From Omphalotus guepiniiformis (taxonomy: Eukaryota > Basidiomycota > Agaricomycetes > Agaricales > Omphalotaceae), in assembly GCA_028554645.1 (NCBI GenBank), contig JAQOOI010000019.1, positions 992,001 through 1,056,000 on the forward strand: a DNA stretch of 64,000 nucleotides. Reading direction: 5' to 3'. The notes under the pieces are model-generated. The model did no database searches. It had not been told where the DNA came from and saw only the letters and a list, made by a program, of their open reading frames with translations. The translations under genes and the position numbers were made by a program. Numbering within the stretch: the first letter of the stretch is position 1; each line of letters starts with the position of its first letter. Shown here in pieces: positions 12,639-23,260 of this stretch.

Positions 12639-14356
12639 ATGGTCGAGTCCCTTTCGAATGCGATTGAAGTGCAGCACGAATCCTATTCAGGTAGAGATGA
12701 CACTTCTTGTTCAGTCTGTGGTTTGTTTACTGATCAAATACTTTGTATGTGAATTCAGTCACGTCGCAAGTTTTTCTTGTCCTGCAGCTCATTGGATTTA
12801 CCTGCACGCTCTTTACATTCATTGCCGCTATACTCTCCTCGAAAAAGCGACATCTAACCTGGTACAACTTCATGGCTAGCTGGGTCTTATACTGCCTGTC
12901 GTATCTGTTGCTATTTATGTCAGGCCAAGCAAACAATCTCAATCCTCCTTTTGCACTATGTCTTGTTCAATCTGCAATGGTGCATACAACTGCCCCATAG
13001 TAAGCAGCGTATCGCTGACATCCTCTTCCGATGGGAGATATTGAACGTTGCTCCCATCCTAGTGCATCCTCGACAACGTTAGGTTTGATTGTACAGGTAT
13101 GTTGTGGTGCTGGGCTTAAGAGTTGATAATGAACCCTTTCTTATCTAGCTATTCCTTAACGTTCAATCGGCGATTAGAGGCAGAGCCTTGAGGTATCAAA
13201 AGTTCGGGGAAATTTTTGTAAATGTGGAATCATTGGTTCCGGATTTACGCGAGGACTGAAAGGCTACCGTGCTCAGATCCTAATCGTGCCCTATTTGGTC
13301 GTGTCGAGCCTCATGCTGTATTCTGTTGTAGTGAGTAGGCCATTTGAGTACACTCATATTCATCGCTAATGTTCCCTACGACCGTATTTGTAGTTGGGTC
13401 TCGTCACTCCACGACAGGATCTTCACTTCAAAGTTGCAGCGTTTCAGTGTACCGCGAACTCGATCATCCCGTATGTCTTGTCCTTCGATTTGACTGAGCA
13501 CTTTCCGTGTAACTAACGATTTCGGATTGTGTAGTGGGAGACTAGCTGCTGGTTTGACGGTCTCATTCGTGATTTCATTATTGATCATAAACGGTATGTT
13601 CTAAGTGGCCATCGTACTATCTCATTTGGTTTTAGTGTTCTCAATCCCCGAGCAGCCGTGGTCTATTATCGCCTTCGAAAACACTGGTCGATATTGCAAT
13701 TATCTGGGCCAACTTGGCACTCTACTTCCATGATCATTCGCGCCTCGCTTTTCAGTGTTTTTGGCGTCCTTGCTGTGATGTACGTGATTGAATCGTTTGC
13801 GATCTTGAGTCTCATTATTCTTTAGAGCCGGTTTGATCTTTTTCTTCGTTGTTTTCATTCATCGCTCGGACACACCAAAGGCGTTGACGTATCACGCATT
13901 GAATCTGATCTTGGCTCTTTGTGAGTGTCCCTCCCTTCCTACGTACGTTTGACCCGATATTTACGAGATCTACTTTCCAGTCCCAATCGCGGTCATCATC
14001 ATATTCGGGACACACTCTGTAAGCCTTTCCAGAATTCCAGGCTAGAATTCCGATAACTCAATCACTTGTACTAGGATCTCCTCGGCATTTTGATCTTCTG
14101 GAGGAAGAAACGACAGACGACGGTTATGAGCGCTGCTAGTACTAACCGTATGACAATGACGATCACACACTCTGTCAACTCGAGCGCTGAACCGACTTTC
14201 GAGTTTGTTTGTATGGGGGATGTGCCGCCCGTAGTTGCTACCAACTACGAAAAGGAACTCAGTGAGGACAGTGACCTGCAGAAAAATGACCTTGAGCCAG
14301 AGTCTCAGTCTCGTAGTTCATTTTCGATTATAGGGGATTACTATATGAGAGAGTGA
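12639..14356 (+). CDS. seven-helix membrane protein, GPCR-like, fungal family of unknown ligand
   Basis: Integral membrane protein; family seen in Agaricomycetes but no assigned function. ATG at 12639 (MVESLSNAIEV). Hydrophobic segments in order: VFLVLQLIGFTCTLFTF, NFMASWVLYCLSYLLLF, a NPPFALCLVQSAMVH stretch, TLGLIVQLFLNV, ILIVPYLVVSSLMLY, AGLTVSFVISLLII, FSVFGVLAV, GLIFFFVVFI and FPIAVIIIFG, compatible with seven helices once introns are removed. The C-terminal tail is about 90 polar residues, Ser/Glu-rich, ending YYMRE, consistent with a cytosolic regulatory tail. At least eight introns. It is a diverged paralogue of the gene at 20211-21698: both have a PPFALCLxQ motif before helix 3. Confidence 0.75.
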
Positions 14357-14443
14357 TATTCGAATAGCTCGTGTACTTATTTCGATGTACTTGTAAATGA
14401 ATGGAATGACGTCAACTGAAAGTATTCTTGCTTTCATTCCACC

Positions 14444-15731
14444 ATGTCCTTTGACGGACTCGAAGGAAACCGTACACTAGATATCTTATCCAAGGCCGAG
14501 AAGGGAAAGTACGGTGTACTCGCGCAGTGTTGGCACGTATAGCTCCTTGCACTGTTTCACCGTTTGCACTAAACCCAGAATATCTGCTACGCAGTTACGA
14601 TGCACATTCAGTTATTGGTCTCGTACGCTCCGCTGAGCGTCTGCGGAGCCCAGCGATAATCCAACTCTTCCCTGTAACTTTAGCATATGGCAAGGGCCCG
14701 TTTCTCCGATTTTGCCTCAATGCGTTAGTACAATACTTTCCAGCTCTCGGTTCTGTTTCCATTTAGTGTGCCTTCCGTCACACGATACCTAACCTTCCTT
14801 GTGTATTACATAGTGCACATGAAGCATCGGTACCGATCGCAGTTCACTTGGATCACGCGACTGACCCGGAGCACCTTGAGCTGGCGTTGGGGTTGGCTGA
14901 GCAGGGGATAGCGTTTGATAGCATCATGGTCGATGCTAGCCACGCAGAGGTACCTATATCTCACGCGATTTCCCCCTCTCCTCCGTCGATAGCTCCCAGC
15001 TGACTTCATAACGGAAGACTGACGAAGAGAATATTGAAATTGCTCTTCCTTACGTTGAACGCGCGCGCAAGTGTGGAATCGCAGTTGAGGTAGAGCTCGG
15101 TAGACTGGAAGGAGGCGAAGCCGGTCTTCGCACGATTTCAGATGCAAAGTTAACGAAACCCGAAAAAGCCGAAGTCTTTATGAAGGGGTACGTGGAGTTC
15201 AGAATCTTGTGGCTTGTGGTTTGTTCGTTGTTCGGTAACTTTGTGACTTCGTTCTTCAGGACTGGAGCAGTAATTCTCGCACCAAGTATAGGAAACCTAC
15301 ACGGGTCATACATCAATCCACCAAACTTCAGATTGGACATGTGAGCTGCAGAATTTGTTTCGAATTTCGGATAAATTTCATGGAACTATGTACCTAACAG
15401 TTTGAGGAATCTGCGTAGCACGTTCAAAGATCGCGGAATACCGCTCTGTCTGCACGGCACGGATGAGCTCCCTGATGAGCTGTTCCGTGAGTGCATCGAG
15501 AGCGGTGTGAGTAAGGTGCGTAGGCCATTCCACATGTGTTTACAAGAATAAATGACTCCGGCTACGGTTTAGTTCAATATCAACTCTTGGGCTCGGGATC
15601 CGTACGTGAGGGTGCTTGCAAATGAACTTCAACAAAAGCCGTTCCCAGAAGCCGTGGAAGATGCCACCGAGGTGTTTGCTGGGGTGTGCGATAGGTTTAT
15701 CAAGTTGTTTGGGTCGGACGGGAAAGCTTGA
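14444..15731 (+). CDS. class II fructose-bisphosphate aldolase-like protein
   Basis: Member of the zinc-dependent class II ketose-bisphosphate aldolase family (Fba/GatY/KbaY), cytosolic TIM barrel that cleaves or forms a C3-C3 bond. ATG at 14444 (MSFDGLEGNRTL), only 87 bp after the preceding stop. Family motifs: YDAHSVIGLVRSAE, SPAIIQL, the metal-binding HLDHATDPEHLELAL, FDSIMVDASHAETDEEN, VEVELGRLEGGE, LAPSIGNLHGSY, and FNINSWARDPY near the C-terminus. The loop that is normally HGGSG or HGASG reads LHGTDELPDE, so phosphate binding or specificity may be altered. About 300 residues in roughly seven exons. Fungi use the longer class II enzyme for glycolysis, so this shorter GatY-like form is probably not the main aldolase. 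Confidence 0.85.
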
Positions 15732-15898
15732 TCATCTAAGACCGAGCGTCTAATTGTAAATACATTGTCTCTAACGACCTTCCGGATACTCACATACATA
15801 TGCACTTCATAAATCCATGAACGACCTCAACACAAAAGAGTTCCGAATCTGTGGAACCGAATATCCGTCAACATACTGTATGTCGAAAATTGGCTCTC

Positions 15899-17068
15899 TT
15901 ACATCATCTGACGAATAACCTCTTCGCTCTCAACGGTTTCGCCGCGCCTACATTGCCAGTCTCTTGCTGGTACATCCTATATGCCTCGCGAAGATGATCA
16001 GGTGAAAGAGGGCCCTTGTCCCCTCTACGAGCCTGTACTTGACGCGCTACCCAGGCAGTCGTCAGTGGCGAGAAAATGAAGAGTGATAGTTTATGACCAA
16101 ACCTTTCTCCACAATTTCACCAACAAAGACTTTTGCAATACCAGCCACAATTTGGGCTACCGGCTGCGAGACCTGCTGGCCAAGGGTTTGTTGTATGACC
16201 TGAAATCGAATGAGCGGGTGGCATGAGTGGCATAGATTTGTGAGTACATACTTTTCGAACAGCTTGCTTCGGGAGTGCGTGTCGTCGATAGGCCTCAAAC
16301 CGTTCGTATTGTTCCGGACTGAAGTTCTCCATCAAAACTCTGGTCAGGGAATATGATTTAGTAGTAGCATGGACACTGGCATAATTGAGCGTACTTGAGA
16401 TTATCTTTTGACTGACTTGACCATGATAGTTGGGCCGAGTAATCGTCATCAGCCATGGCAGGTAAAAGTTCATCGTCTCCCTCTCCGTCATCCTCTCCTC
16501 CAGTAGTTCGTGTAGAAGATGTACCTGTAGTAGCAGAAGCACCAGCACCAGCCGCATTAGACATCCTCAACAGCCCAGTCATATTCAGAGGAATACCAGT
16601 GCTAGTGGAGGAAAGCAGAAGATTCGCGGCAGAAGAGGGGTTAGAGCTATACGAGGTAGACGATGTCGACGGCCGGTAATCCGTTGAGGATTGTAAAGAA
16701 TATGTAGAAACACCAGGAGTCGTCACAGTGGAACCTAGCTTCGGCGCTGCTAGACTTGGGCCCTGTAACACCGTACTGCTACTCCCAACACCACTTGACG
16801 AGGCAGCATTTGCAGAGCCAGTCTCATTTGGTAGAGACCAATGTACGTGCGAATACTGAGTAGCAGGAAAAGATGGACTGGCTGCGGTGGTGCTACCGAG
16901 ATCGCTCGAGGGTGTTGGTGAAGCTACGCCCATGGCTGCACGAGGTTTACGACCGCGTTTTGCACCGCTGCCTTTTGGACGACCAGGACCAGGATTAGGT
17001 GTAGCTGGTTCAGGGCTTGCACTTGGACTGAATGCATAAGGCGCATTTGGAACAGCAGGCACATTCAT
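15899..17068 (-). CDS. TAF11: TFIID subunit TAF11
   Basis: Histone-fold subunit of general transcription factor TFIID, pairing with TAF13 near TBP. Start taken at the ATG 17068 ([13 protein letters not shown]); an in-frame TTG lies six codons upstream. A long disordered Ser/Thr/Pro-rich N-terminus contains an AT-hook-like [14 protein letters not shown] and an acidic [11 protein letters not shown] patch. The C-terminal TAFII28 fold follows across short exons: [57 protein letters not shown], then [17 protein letters not shown]. The protein ends VIRQMM, stop 15901-15899. About 320 residues. The neighbouring NAP1 gene and the NC2alpha gene at 50492 also act on chromatin or TBP. Confidence 0.9.
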
Positions 17069-17211
17069 CGTAAGTGAAAGAGGCAAAAGATGCTTATGTA
17101 ATAGCCTCCACTTTTCACTATTCTTCTACTACTACATACATACTGTCGTCCTAAATACTATACAAAAATCACTGTTACTCTTTCACTCAGTACTGCCAAC
17201 ATCATGTGTCG

Positions 17212-18337
17212 TCGTTATCTTCCTCATCCGAATCGTCATCTTCTTCTTCTCCTTCACCCATTGGAGGGTCAATCAAATAGTTCAGCGCAAAGGGGATTAT
17301 CTGTGTAGCCATGTCTATGCAATGAATCGACTTTATTTTCAGAATATGGCCCTTACCTCGTCTCTGATGTCTTCCCCACAATCAAAATCACCGTCTATAT
17401 CATCTAGGAGAGCTCCGTAATCCTCGTCGCTCATTGCATCAACCTCTGCCTTTGATGGTAGAGTTTTGGGATTGAAGAAAGTGAAAAACGAAGGCTCGTC
17501 TTCCTCCAGTACGGTCAAGTCCTTACCGCTCTTCCAAGATATCGAACAACCGACTGATTTCTCATACAGAAGCTCTCCAGACTCATTGACTTCTCCGTGC
17601 TTGTAATAGTAAGTCTTTTCCAGAACTTCGTCCGAGAAGTATCCATTGCGACTGAAATAAAAAGATAGCTTGAATCCGAACGGCTCTGCGCTTGAAATGG
17701 GAGAAACAGTAGTAACAGTAGCGACTGTACCATGTCCAGCCGCGGCGGATGCATATGATCTACCACCCGATTTCCCAGGTGCAGCAGATTTGACGCCAAA
17801 GTAAGTGCATCGGATATCGGTCAGGTGCTCCAGAGCCTTTTGATCCCTCTCTGCGATGATCATTGATAGACCAGGATGGTTCATGAAAATGGCAAGCCAG
17901 AAATTAGCGATTCCATCACTATGCAGAGGGAGGCGGCTGGGTGCTTTAAACTCAGGTCCCAAGGCTTTCTGCAGTGCCTGCTCTCCTGCGTCAAGCTCCG
18001 CGGTTTCTGGTTCTTCACCTCCAGCTAAGAGTGCCTTGCGGCGGTTGTAGAGAGGATTGAGGAGGCTAACGTACTAAGAAAGGGACAGATTTCGTGTCAG
18101 GTTGCGGCATGAGAAAGTCGAAGCCTGTGAAGATAATACTTTGTTTTTCAGTGCCAAGAGTTCCAGCTGGTATTCGTATAGTAGACTTTGTTGCTTGGTC
18201 TCTATTCCTTTGACCGCTTCGAGGATCTGCTGCTCATTTCCAGGAAGGGCGTTGAAGCGACTCAATGGGTCTAACTCGAAATCCTATATGGTATATCAGA
18301 GAACTTCAAGTTTTGCTGAATTGACACTTACAGACAT
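17212..18337 (-). CDS. NAP1: nucleosome assembly protein (NAP1 family)
   Basis: Histone chaperone for H2A-H2B that moves between cytosol and nucleus. The first exon is just ATG TCT (18337); the next continues DFELDPLSRF. Domain order: a long dimerisation helix (QQILEAVKGIETKQQ to LLNPLYNRRKALL), then GIANFWLAIFMNHP, ERDQKALEHLTDIRC, an unusual Gly/Ser/Ala-rich insertion (SYASAAAGHGTVATVT), the core FGFKLSFYFSRNGYF, EKTYYYKHGE, ISWKSGKDLTV and PSFFTFFNPK, and finally IIPFALNYLIDPP with an acidic tail. The nuclear-localisation loop found in yeast Nap1 after DLTV appears shortened. About 340 residues, stop 17214-17212. Confidence 0.9.
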
Positions 18338-18738
18338 AGCAGCAGCGTCGAATGAGGAGGCGAGAGAGAAAGCCCAAGGTGAAGCGATTTCATATTTTTC
18401 AGCCATTAATAAGGCGAGCTATCATCTTCGTTCACGATGGCGTCTATCTATGGTCACAAGTGATGTAAATTTCACCCCTGGTCTTCAAAATATATTTTTG
18501 AGATTAGCATCAATCCTATCTTGGATGAAGGCGCTCGGTTTCTGTGGTATCATTCTTCAAATTCTCCCATACACGAGGCAAGTGTCCAGGGATTCATTGA
18601 CAGGTTTCCTGGAACTCATACCCCGTGTTACTGGCACTAGAGTCGACATCGTTTCGCTCATCTCTCATACATAGCCTCTGTCCCCCATTTCATTCCAATC
18701 CACTCAACCACTCAACCAAAACCTAGCGTGATTCTCCC
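18338..18738. other. divergent promoter region NAP1 / small basic protein
   Basis: 400 bp between divergent starts. No TATA box or coding signal that I can support. Confidence 0.4.
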
Positions 18739-19324
18739 ATGGTTTCGTATCGACGCCCAGCCAAAGCGAAAAAGTATTCATCGTCTCTCCCTGAAGTGGA
18801 TTCGTATACTGAGGTGTGGTTTTCAGACCGAAGGTGGCCACAGATGTAATCATACCACCTGCTTTTACACCCATATTTTCAACCCCCTCTGATTAGCGTC
18901 CTCGACCAAAGACAACGGCGACTGAGGAGAAAAAGAAAACTGACGATGTAAAGGTAATACTAGGTCCTGGTTCCGACCTCTACTTCTAGTGATAAATTAT
19001 CTATCTATTCTACAGAATCCGAAGCCCAACACGGCACCCCCCAGTTACTCTCAGACGCAGAGTTCGTCTACAAGTTCACCGCCTCCTAGTAAATCAAAGT
19101 CAAGATTCGGATGGAAAGCAGCACTCGGAATCGGTGCTCTTGCGCTCGGTTTGGGCATCGGTGCATTGTTGGCAGCCAATGCGGCTGCAAGTAGCTCAAG
19201 GAAGAGACGACCAGTCCCTCGAGCAAAGAAGATACCCCGCGGCTGTGATTGCGCTAGTTGTCAGCGAAGCCGTCGCTCTAAACGGCGTGCTGGCAAATAT
19301 TATAATGATTACTATTATTGCTAG
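18739..19324 (+). CDS. small protein with Gly-rich membrane segment and basic tail
   Basis: Unknown function. ATG at 18739 (MVSYRRPAKAKKYSSS); exons join through RPRPKTTATEEKKK and a Ser/Pro-rich linker to one hydrophobic stretch, AALGIGALALGLGIGALLAA, which could be a single membrane helix with GxxxG packing motifs. The C-terminus is strongly basic with a CDCASC motif and ends in Tyr-rich NDYYYC, stop 19322-19324. About 155 residues, three exons. The tail could bind a metal or nucleic acid, but nothing proves it. Confidence 0.65.
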
Positions 19325-19648
19325 ACGTTCTTTTCAAGTCTATCAGATTTTTCTTTTCGAATAACCTGATGTCTATTTTGTATGATCATAACGTGCACTC
19401 GAGTTTTGGACAAGAACGTCGGTTCCCAAATGCAGACTCTAAGAGTTTTGGCATGGATGTACTTGCAGAACGACAAACAGCCTTCCCGTTATCATGATAT
19501 CCATTCTCACGGAAGCAATTGGAAAACCTTCTAGTTCTAAAGGCGCTTACAGGCGCATACATAATGAAGACACATGTCCAACTGGATGCAGTCCTTTCAC
19601 GTTTCACCCTCCGTCTGTTGCAGACGGCTTGAATTCTGCACCTTCACA
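19325..19648. other. intergenic region
   Basis: 324 bp between two same-strand genes. AT-rich at the start; no feature recognised. Confidence 0.4.
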
Positions 19649-20088
19649 ATGGGTGACCCGCTCATCCAATTGATTGGGAACGCCCTCGACATACTGATAC
19701 GTCCGCGACCCAACTACACCATCATCGACAGACGTCGTTACATCGACAACCACCATGTCGACATGCGGCGGTACGACAATAGGCGTTATGACAATCGAAA
19801 CTACGATCATCGACGTTACGATAATCGGCGGATTGACAGACGCAGAATCGACAAAAGACGAATCAATAAGCGTCGGATTGATAGAAGACGGTATGATAGG
19901 AGTGAATACCCACTTCAAACGTGAGTTTTAATAATTTTTGCAGGTACGATACCCATAACACGACCAACACGACCACTACTACCTATCCGACAACCAATAA
20001 CACTTACACGGTACAACAACCCACATACACACCTACTCTTACATATTATCCCATATATTACTATTATAGGAGGTGGTCATTATGTTGA
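19649..20088 (+). CDS. Arg/Asp/Tyr pentapeptide-repeat protein
   Basis: ATG at 19649 opens MGDPLIQLIGNALDILIRPR, an amphipathic or lipid-facing N-terminus. It is followed by about twelve units of a five-residue repeat of the form R-R-(Y/I)-(D/N)-x (for example RRYDNRRYDN, RRIDRRRIDK). One intron with GTGAGT...GCAG then joins to a Thr/Asn/Tyr-rich tail ending in YYPIYYYYRRWSLC, stop 20086-20088. About 140 residues. Frame is kept across the intron, which argues that it is a real gene. The repeat is also visible in DNA as a 15-bp periodicity from about 19731 to 19905. Function unknown; charge-patterned repeats of this type suggest RNA binding or condensate formation, which is inference. Confidence 0.6.
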
Positions 20089-20210
20089 TGGAGATACGGA
20101 GCGATGGTGCTGAGAGATGGTTGAACATCCCCAGGCTCGGGTCTAGCTTGAAGATAAATTGTACAGTAGTATACATTGTAAAAGCAGTAAAGTACAAACT
20201 CCCCCACCGC

Positions 20211-21698
20211 TCACTTCGAAGATAGTGACGGGTGGTAACTGTGTCTATAACTCCGAGACCCTCGGTCGATGGATTCGACGGAAGGGCGGAAGCTTGGAAG
20301 ATCAGTTGACCTTGTGCTATGGTAGGATGCGGGCAATAATTCGCGCGGTTGATCTTGAATCTGTGGTGCTCTCTTTCGCCAGAATGCATAGTTGCGGAGG
20401 AGATCCTAGTGAAGACAAAAAAAATGAGATAGAGTCCGATCAAAGTGCTCATTCAAGCTTACCATCTGCGACCCGAAGACGACGGCGATGGCGAGAGGAA
20501 CTGCAGAAACGATTTTGATATTTAGTCAGAGTGACCAAGTAACATGGAGCGGAATGAAATACATACTGATTGCAAGTGCATAATACGACGCAGTCTGACT
20601 CGCCTTACCTTCTTCCTTCGCATTCAACAGTACATCGGCCAGGCTGTGAGAAAGTAAATCATTAAATATACCGCGAGGGAAAATCAAGGATACACACATG
20701 ATACCCACACCACCTATTAACGTGAAGATTGCTACACGTGCGAACAGAGCCAATGGAAATCCTGCATTCGATCTATTTGCTCTGATTTCGCTTAGATTTC
20801 TTCGCCTTCTCCAGAGGAGTATGCAGGTGCACACTACAAGTCGACAATCATGATTGATTCTACATAGATCAGAAATAAAAACACGCACATTCGACCAGTG
20901 TCATCATCACAATACACACAACGACCGTGATGCCTGTGATAGTTGTTCTGTTAGGCTCAAATGAGTCAAGGCTTAGGCAGCGATAGATGAACATGGCTGA
21001 CGGAATTTTCGAGGTGAGATGGCAAAACAAGTTCGAGGAGTCAGAGTCCACAAGAGAGTGGTTGCTTAGGCCAAGCTGCATATTCATTGCTCTGAGATTG
21101 CAAGATGGAATTGAGGATACGGACTTACAACGATCGTAATCCAGAATATGATAGAGTGCATGACGGGGGCTATGAGGAGCAGCTAATGATTGGATGTTAA
21201 TGGAAAATGATGAGTGGTAGGAGACGGCATTATTGCTTACGACAAAGGTTTTTCGCTTCTCGAGCGTAGCTTGTGAGAGTGGGTAGGACAATCTCCAGTA
21301 AAGCTTTTGTCATACATGTCCTTGAGCATTGCAACGTCCAGGCAAACGACAATCCTTTACCTCAATCACAAACGATAGACCACATGATGCCACACTGATC
21401 ACAAAGCGAATGGTCAGTAAAATCCTACGAGGTGAACTACAGAACGCACAGTAACAGGTGCTGCATATATCAGTCCAGCCTGAATTAGGCAGAGTGCAAA
21501 CGGCGGCTTCGAATCTGTAGTTTGTTGTCCAACGAGGAGTAGGAAGGATATACAATACACAGCACAAGACAAAATGAGCGCAAACCAGGTCTTCAAGCGG
21601 TAAATGGAGTTTGAAAGGAGCGCAGAGAGGTAGGTGACTAGAGAGAAGAACAATGCCAGGCCCTGCAAGGTGTCGAATAGAACGAAATGCTCCACCAT
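20211..21698 (-). CDS. seven-helix membrane protein, paralogue of the gene at 12639
   Basis: ATG at 21698 (MVEHFVLFDTLQGLALFF). Hydrophobic segments: LALFFSLVTYLSALL, WFALILSCAVYCISFLLL, the shared KPPFALCLIQAGLIYAAP motif, an exon near 21200 reading AAPHSPRHALYHILD in an alternative frame, TTITGITVVVCIVMM, FARVAIFTLIGGVGIM, YYALAI and PLAIAVVFGSQM. The C-terminal tail is polar and Arg/Ser-rich, with NYAFWRKRAP, and ends YHPSLSSK, stop 20213-20211. About eight introns. The PPFALCL motif and matching helix spacing link it to the plus-strand gene at 12639-14356, with low identity elsewhere, so the duplication is old. Ligand and signalling partners unknown. Confidence 0.7.
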
Positions 21699-21939
21699 GA
21701 CGGGATTTTTTAGCGTCGAAGGAGGTCTACCTGTAGGGAAGTAGACGGTCCTGGCCTGATAAGGAGAGGAAGAAGGGCAACCGAGAACGAACGTGGTCGA
21801 AATGTACACAGGATTTAAAATATCAACACTTTCGATGGTAAGCCATTCAACAGGATGATGTGCACTTTGTTGTTATAGAATGGACCTTCAAGTGAGTGGA
21901 TATCGCCAATCCCCGGATTTGTCTTCTCCAACCGGACTT

Positions 21940-22729
21940 CTAATCACGGTTCCGATGAAAAGGCAAAGTGCCTCAAGCTGCGGACGCAGCCCAGATATTA
22001 GAAGGTTCTGAGCAGTGTGGAACTGTGAGGGAATGGCGAACTTTCTGATCTCGTCGTCCTGCACGGATGGTACTTCCCACTGCGTTAGAAGTAGATAAGG
22101 GTTATGTCCGACGAGAACGCAATGGAGCCGAGGTCAGATTTCTTACGCGCTCAAACACAGTGGAGACGAGAACATACGAGCGTTCAAAGAAATCTCCAGT
22201 AACGCGAGCGATAGATGGTGTCCACACGTGGAGGTTCATAGCACATGCGATTCCAAGTTGTCTGGCTTCCTGAAACACACGCGAATATACAGACTCCCAT
22301 ATCTTTGCGTTCCTGCCGTCTGGTAGCTGACTGATCGGATTCTATGCATTTTTATCACAGATGTCGAGGACTGTTTAGTTTCTCCGTCAATCATTGCTTC
22401 ATGCACAGCACTTTGGTGGTAGATCATGACACACCAATTGAGCGCACTAAAGTATGTTCTCTGTTATGCGCTTCTACCTAAGCGTAGACATGACAAGTCA
22501 TATTCAATGAGAGATCCTCCTGAGCAGTTCCTGATCTCGTTCCAATCAACGACCGGAAGGTGAAATATCCCAATATGCAGGCCGCCGGAAGGACTTTACG
22601 CTCGGTGTTTGCGAGATTTTCAACTTTTGTATAGCATATATCCAGTATAATTCGCGATGGGGCAGTTCGTTCAGTGCTCGAGAATGGCTGGGTACACGTA
22701 GGATCAAAGGTGGCACGGTAGTCGCTCAT
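21940..22729 (-). CDS. possible gene of unknown function
   Basis: I do not recognise a family. The ATG at 22729 opens MSDYRATFDPTCTQPF and continues to FRSLIGTRSG. After one or more introns near 22300-22480, which I could not fix, an exon starts EARQLGIACAMNLHVW and continues to STVFER. A GTAAGA...CGCAG intron then joins WEVPSVQDDEIRKFAIP to the end, LEALCLFHRNRD, stop TAG 21942-21940. The last two joins are clean, which supports a real gene; the middle is uncertain and it could be decaying. Confidence 0.4.
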
Positions 22730-23260
22730 GTTCGTCGCTGAAAAGTTCTGAAGCGCTGGTGAGTTGACGAGTTCGGATGATCGGTGTTTTCGGCCGCTCG
22801 GCCGTTCGTCCGCAGTGTTGTGACCATGAGTGTGACCCGTTTTTTGCAAATTCTTAGCCTCTTCACGCTCTTCACAACCGGTTCACAACCAACCTGGTCC
22901 AATTCGCGACTAGAAAAATAGTACTCTCGAACTCACGCACATGCTCGAAGATCTTCTCTATGGACGCTCCGTACTTTGCATCACCATCCGTATCGATTTT
23001 GAACGTTCAAATGAAATCTGGGCCAAATCACATTACGACATTAAACGCCCCGGAGTATGTACTAGACTTGTGGGGAAAAGAGAGTACGGCTGAGTACGGT
23101 TAGAGTAAATAAATGCGCCAGCCGAAAACAAGCAAAAGATTTGACCTGTCCCGGGAATCGGATTTGGCGTGTCGGGTGACTCGAGCCCGAGTACTTAAAG
23201 TTATAACTTGAGCGGCCTCGAGTCATCCTTCTTGTCCTTTCGCCGGTGTACTTTCTCGCC
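22730..23260. other. divergent intergenic region upstream of the split MFS gene
   Basis: About 530 bp with no gene recognised. It should contain the promoter of the MFS gene that starts at 23261. Confidence 0.4.
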
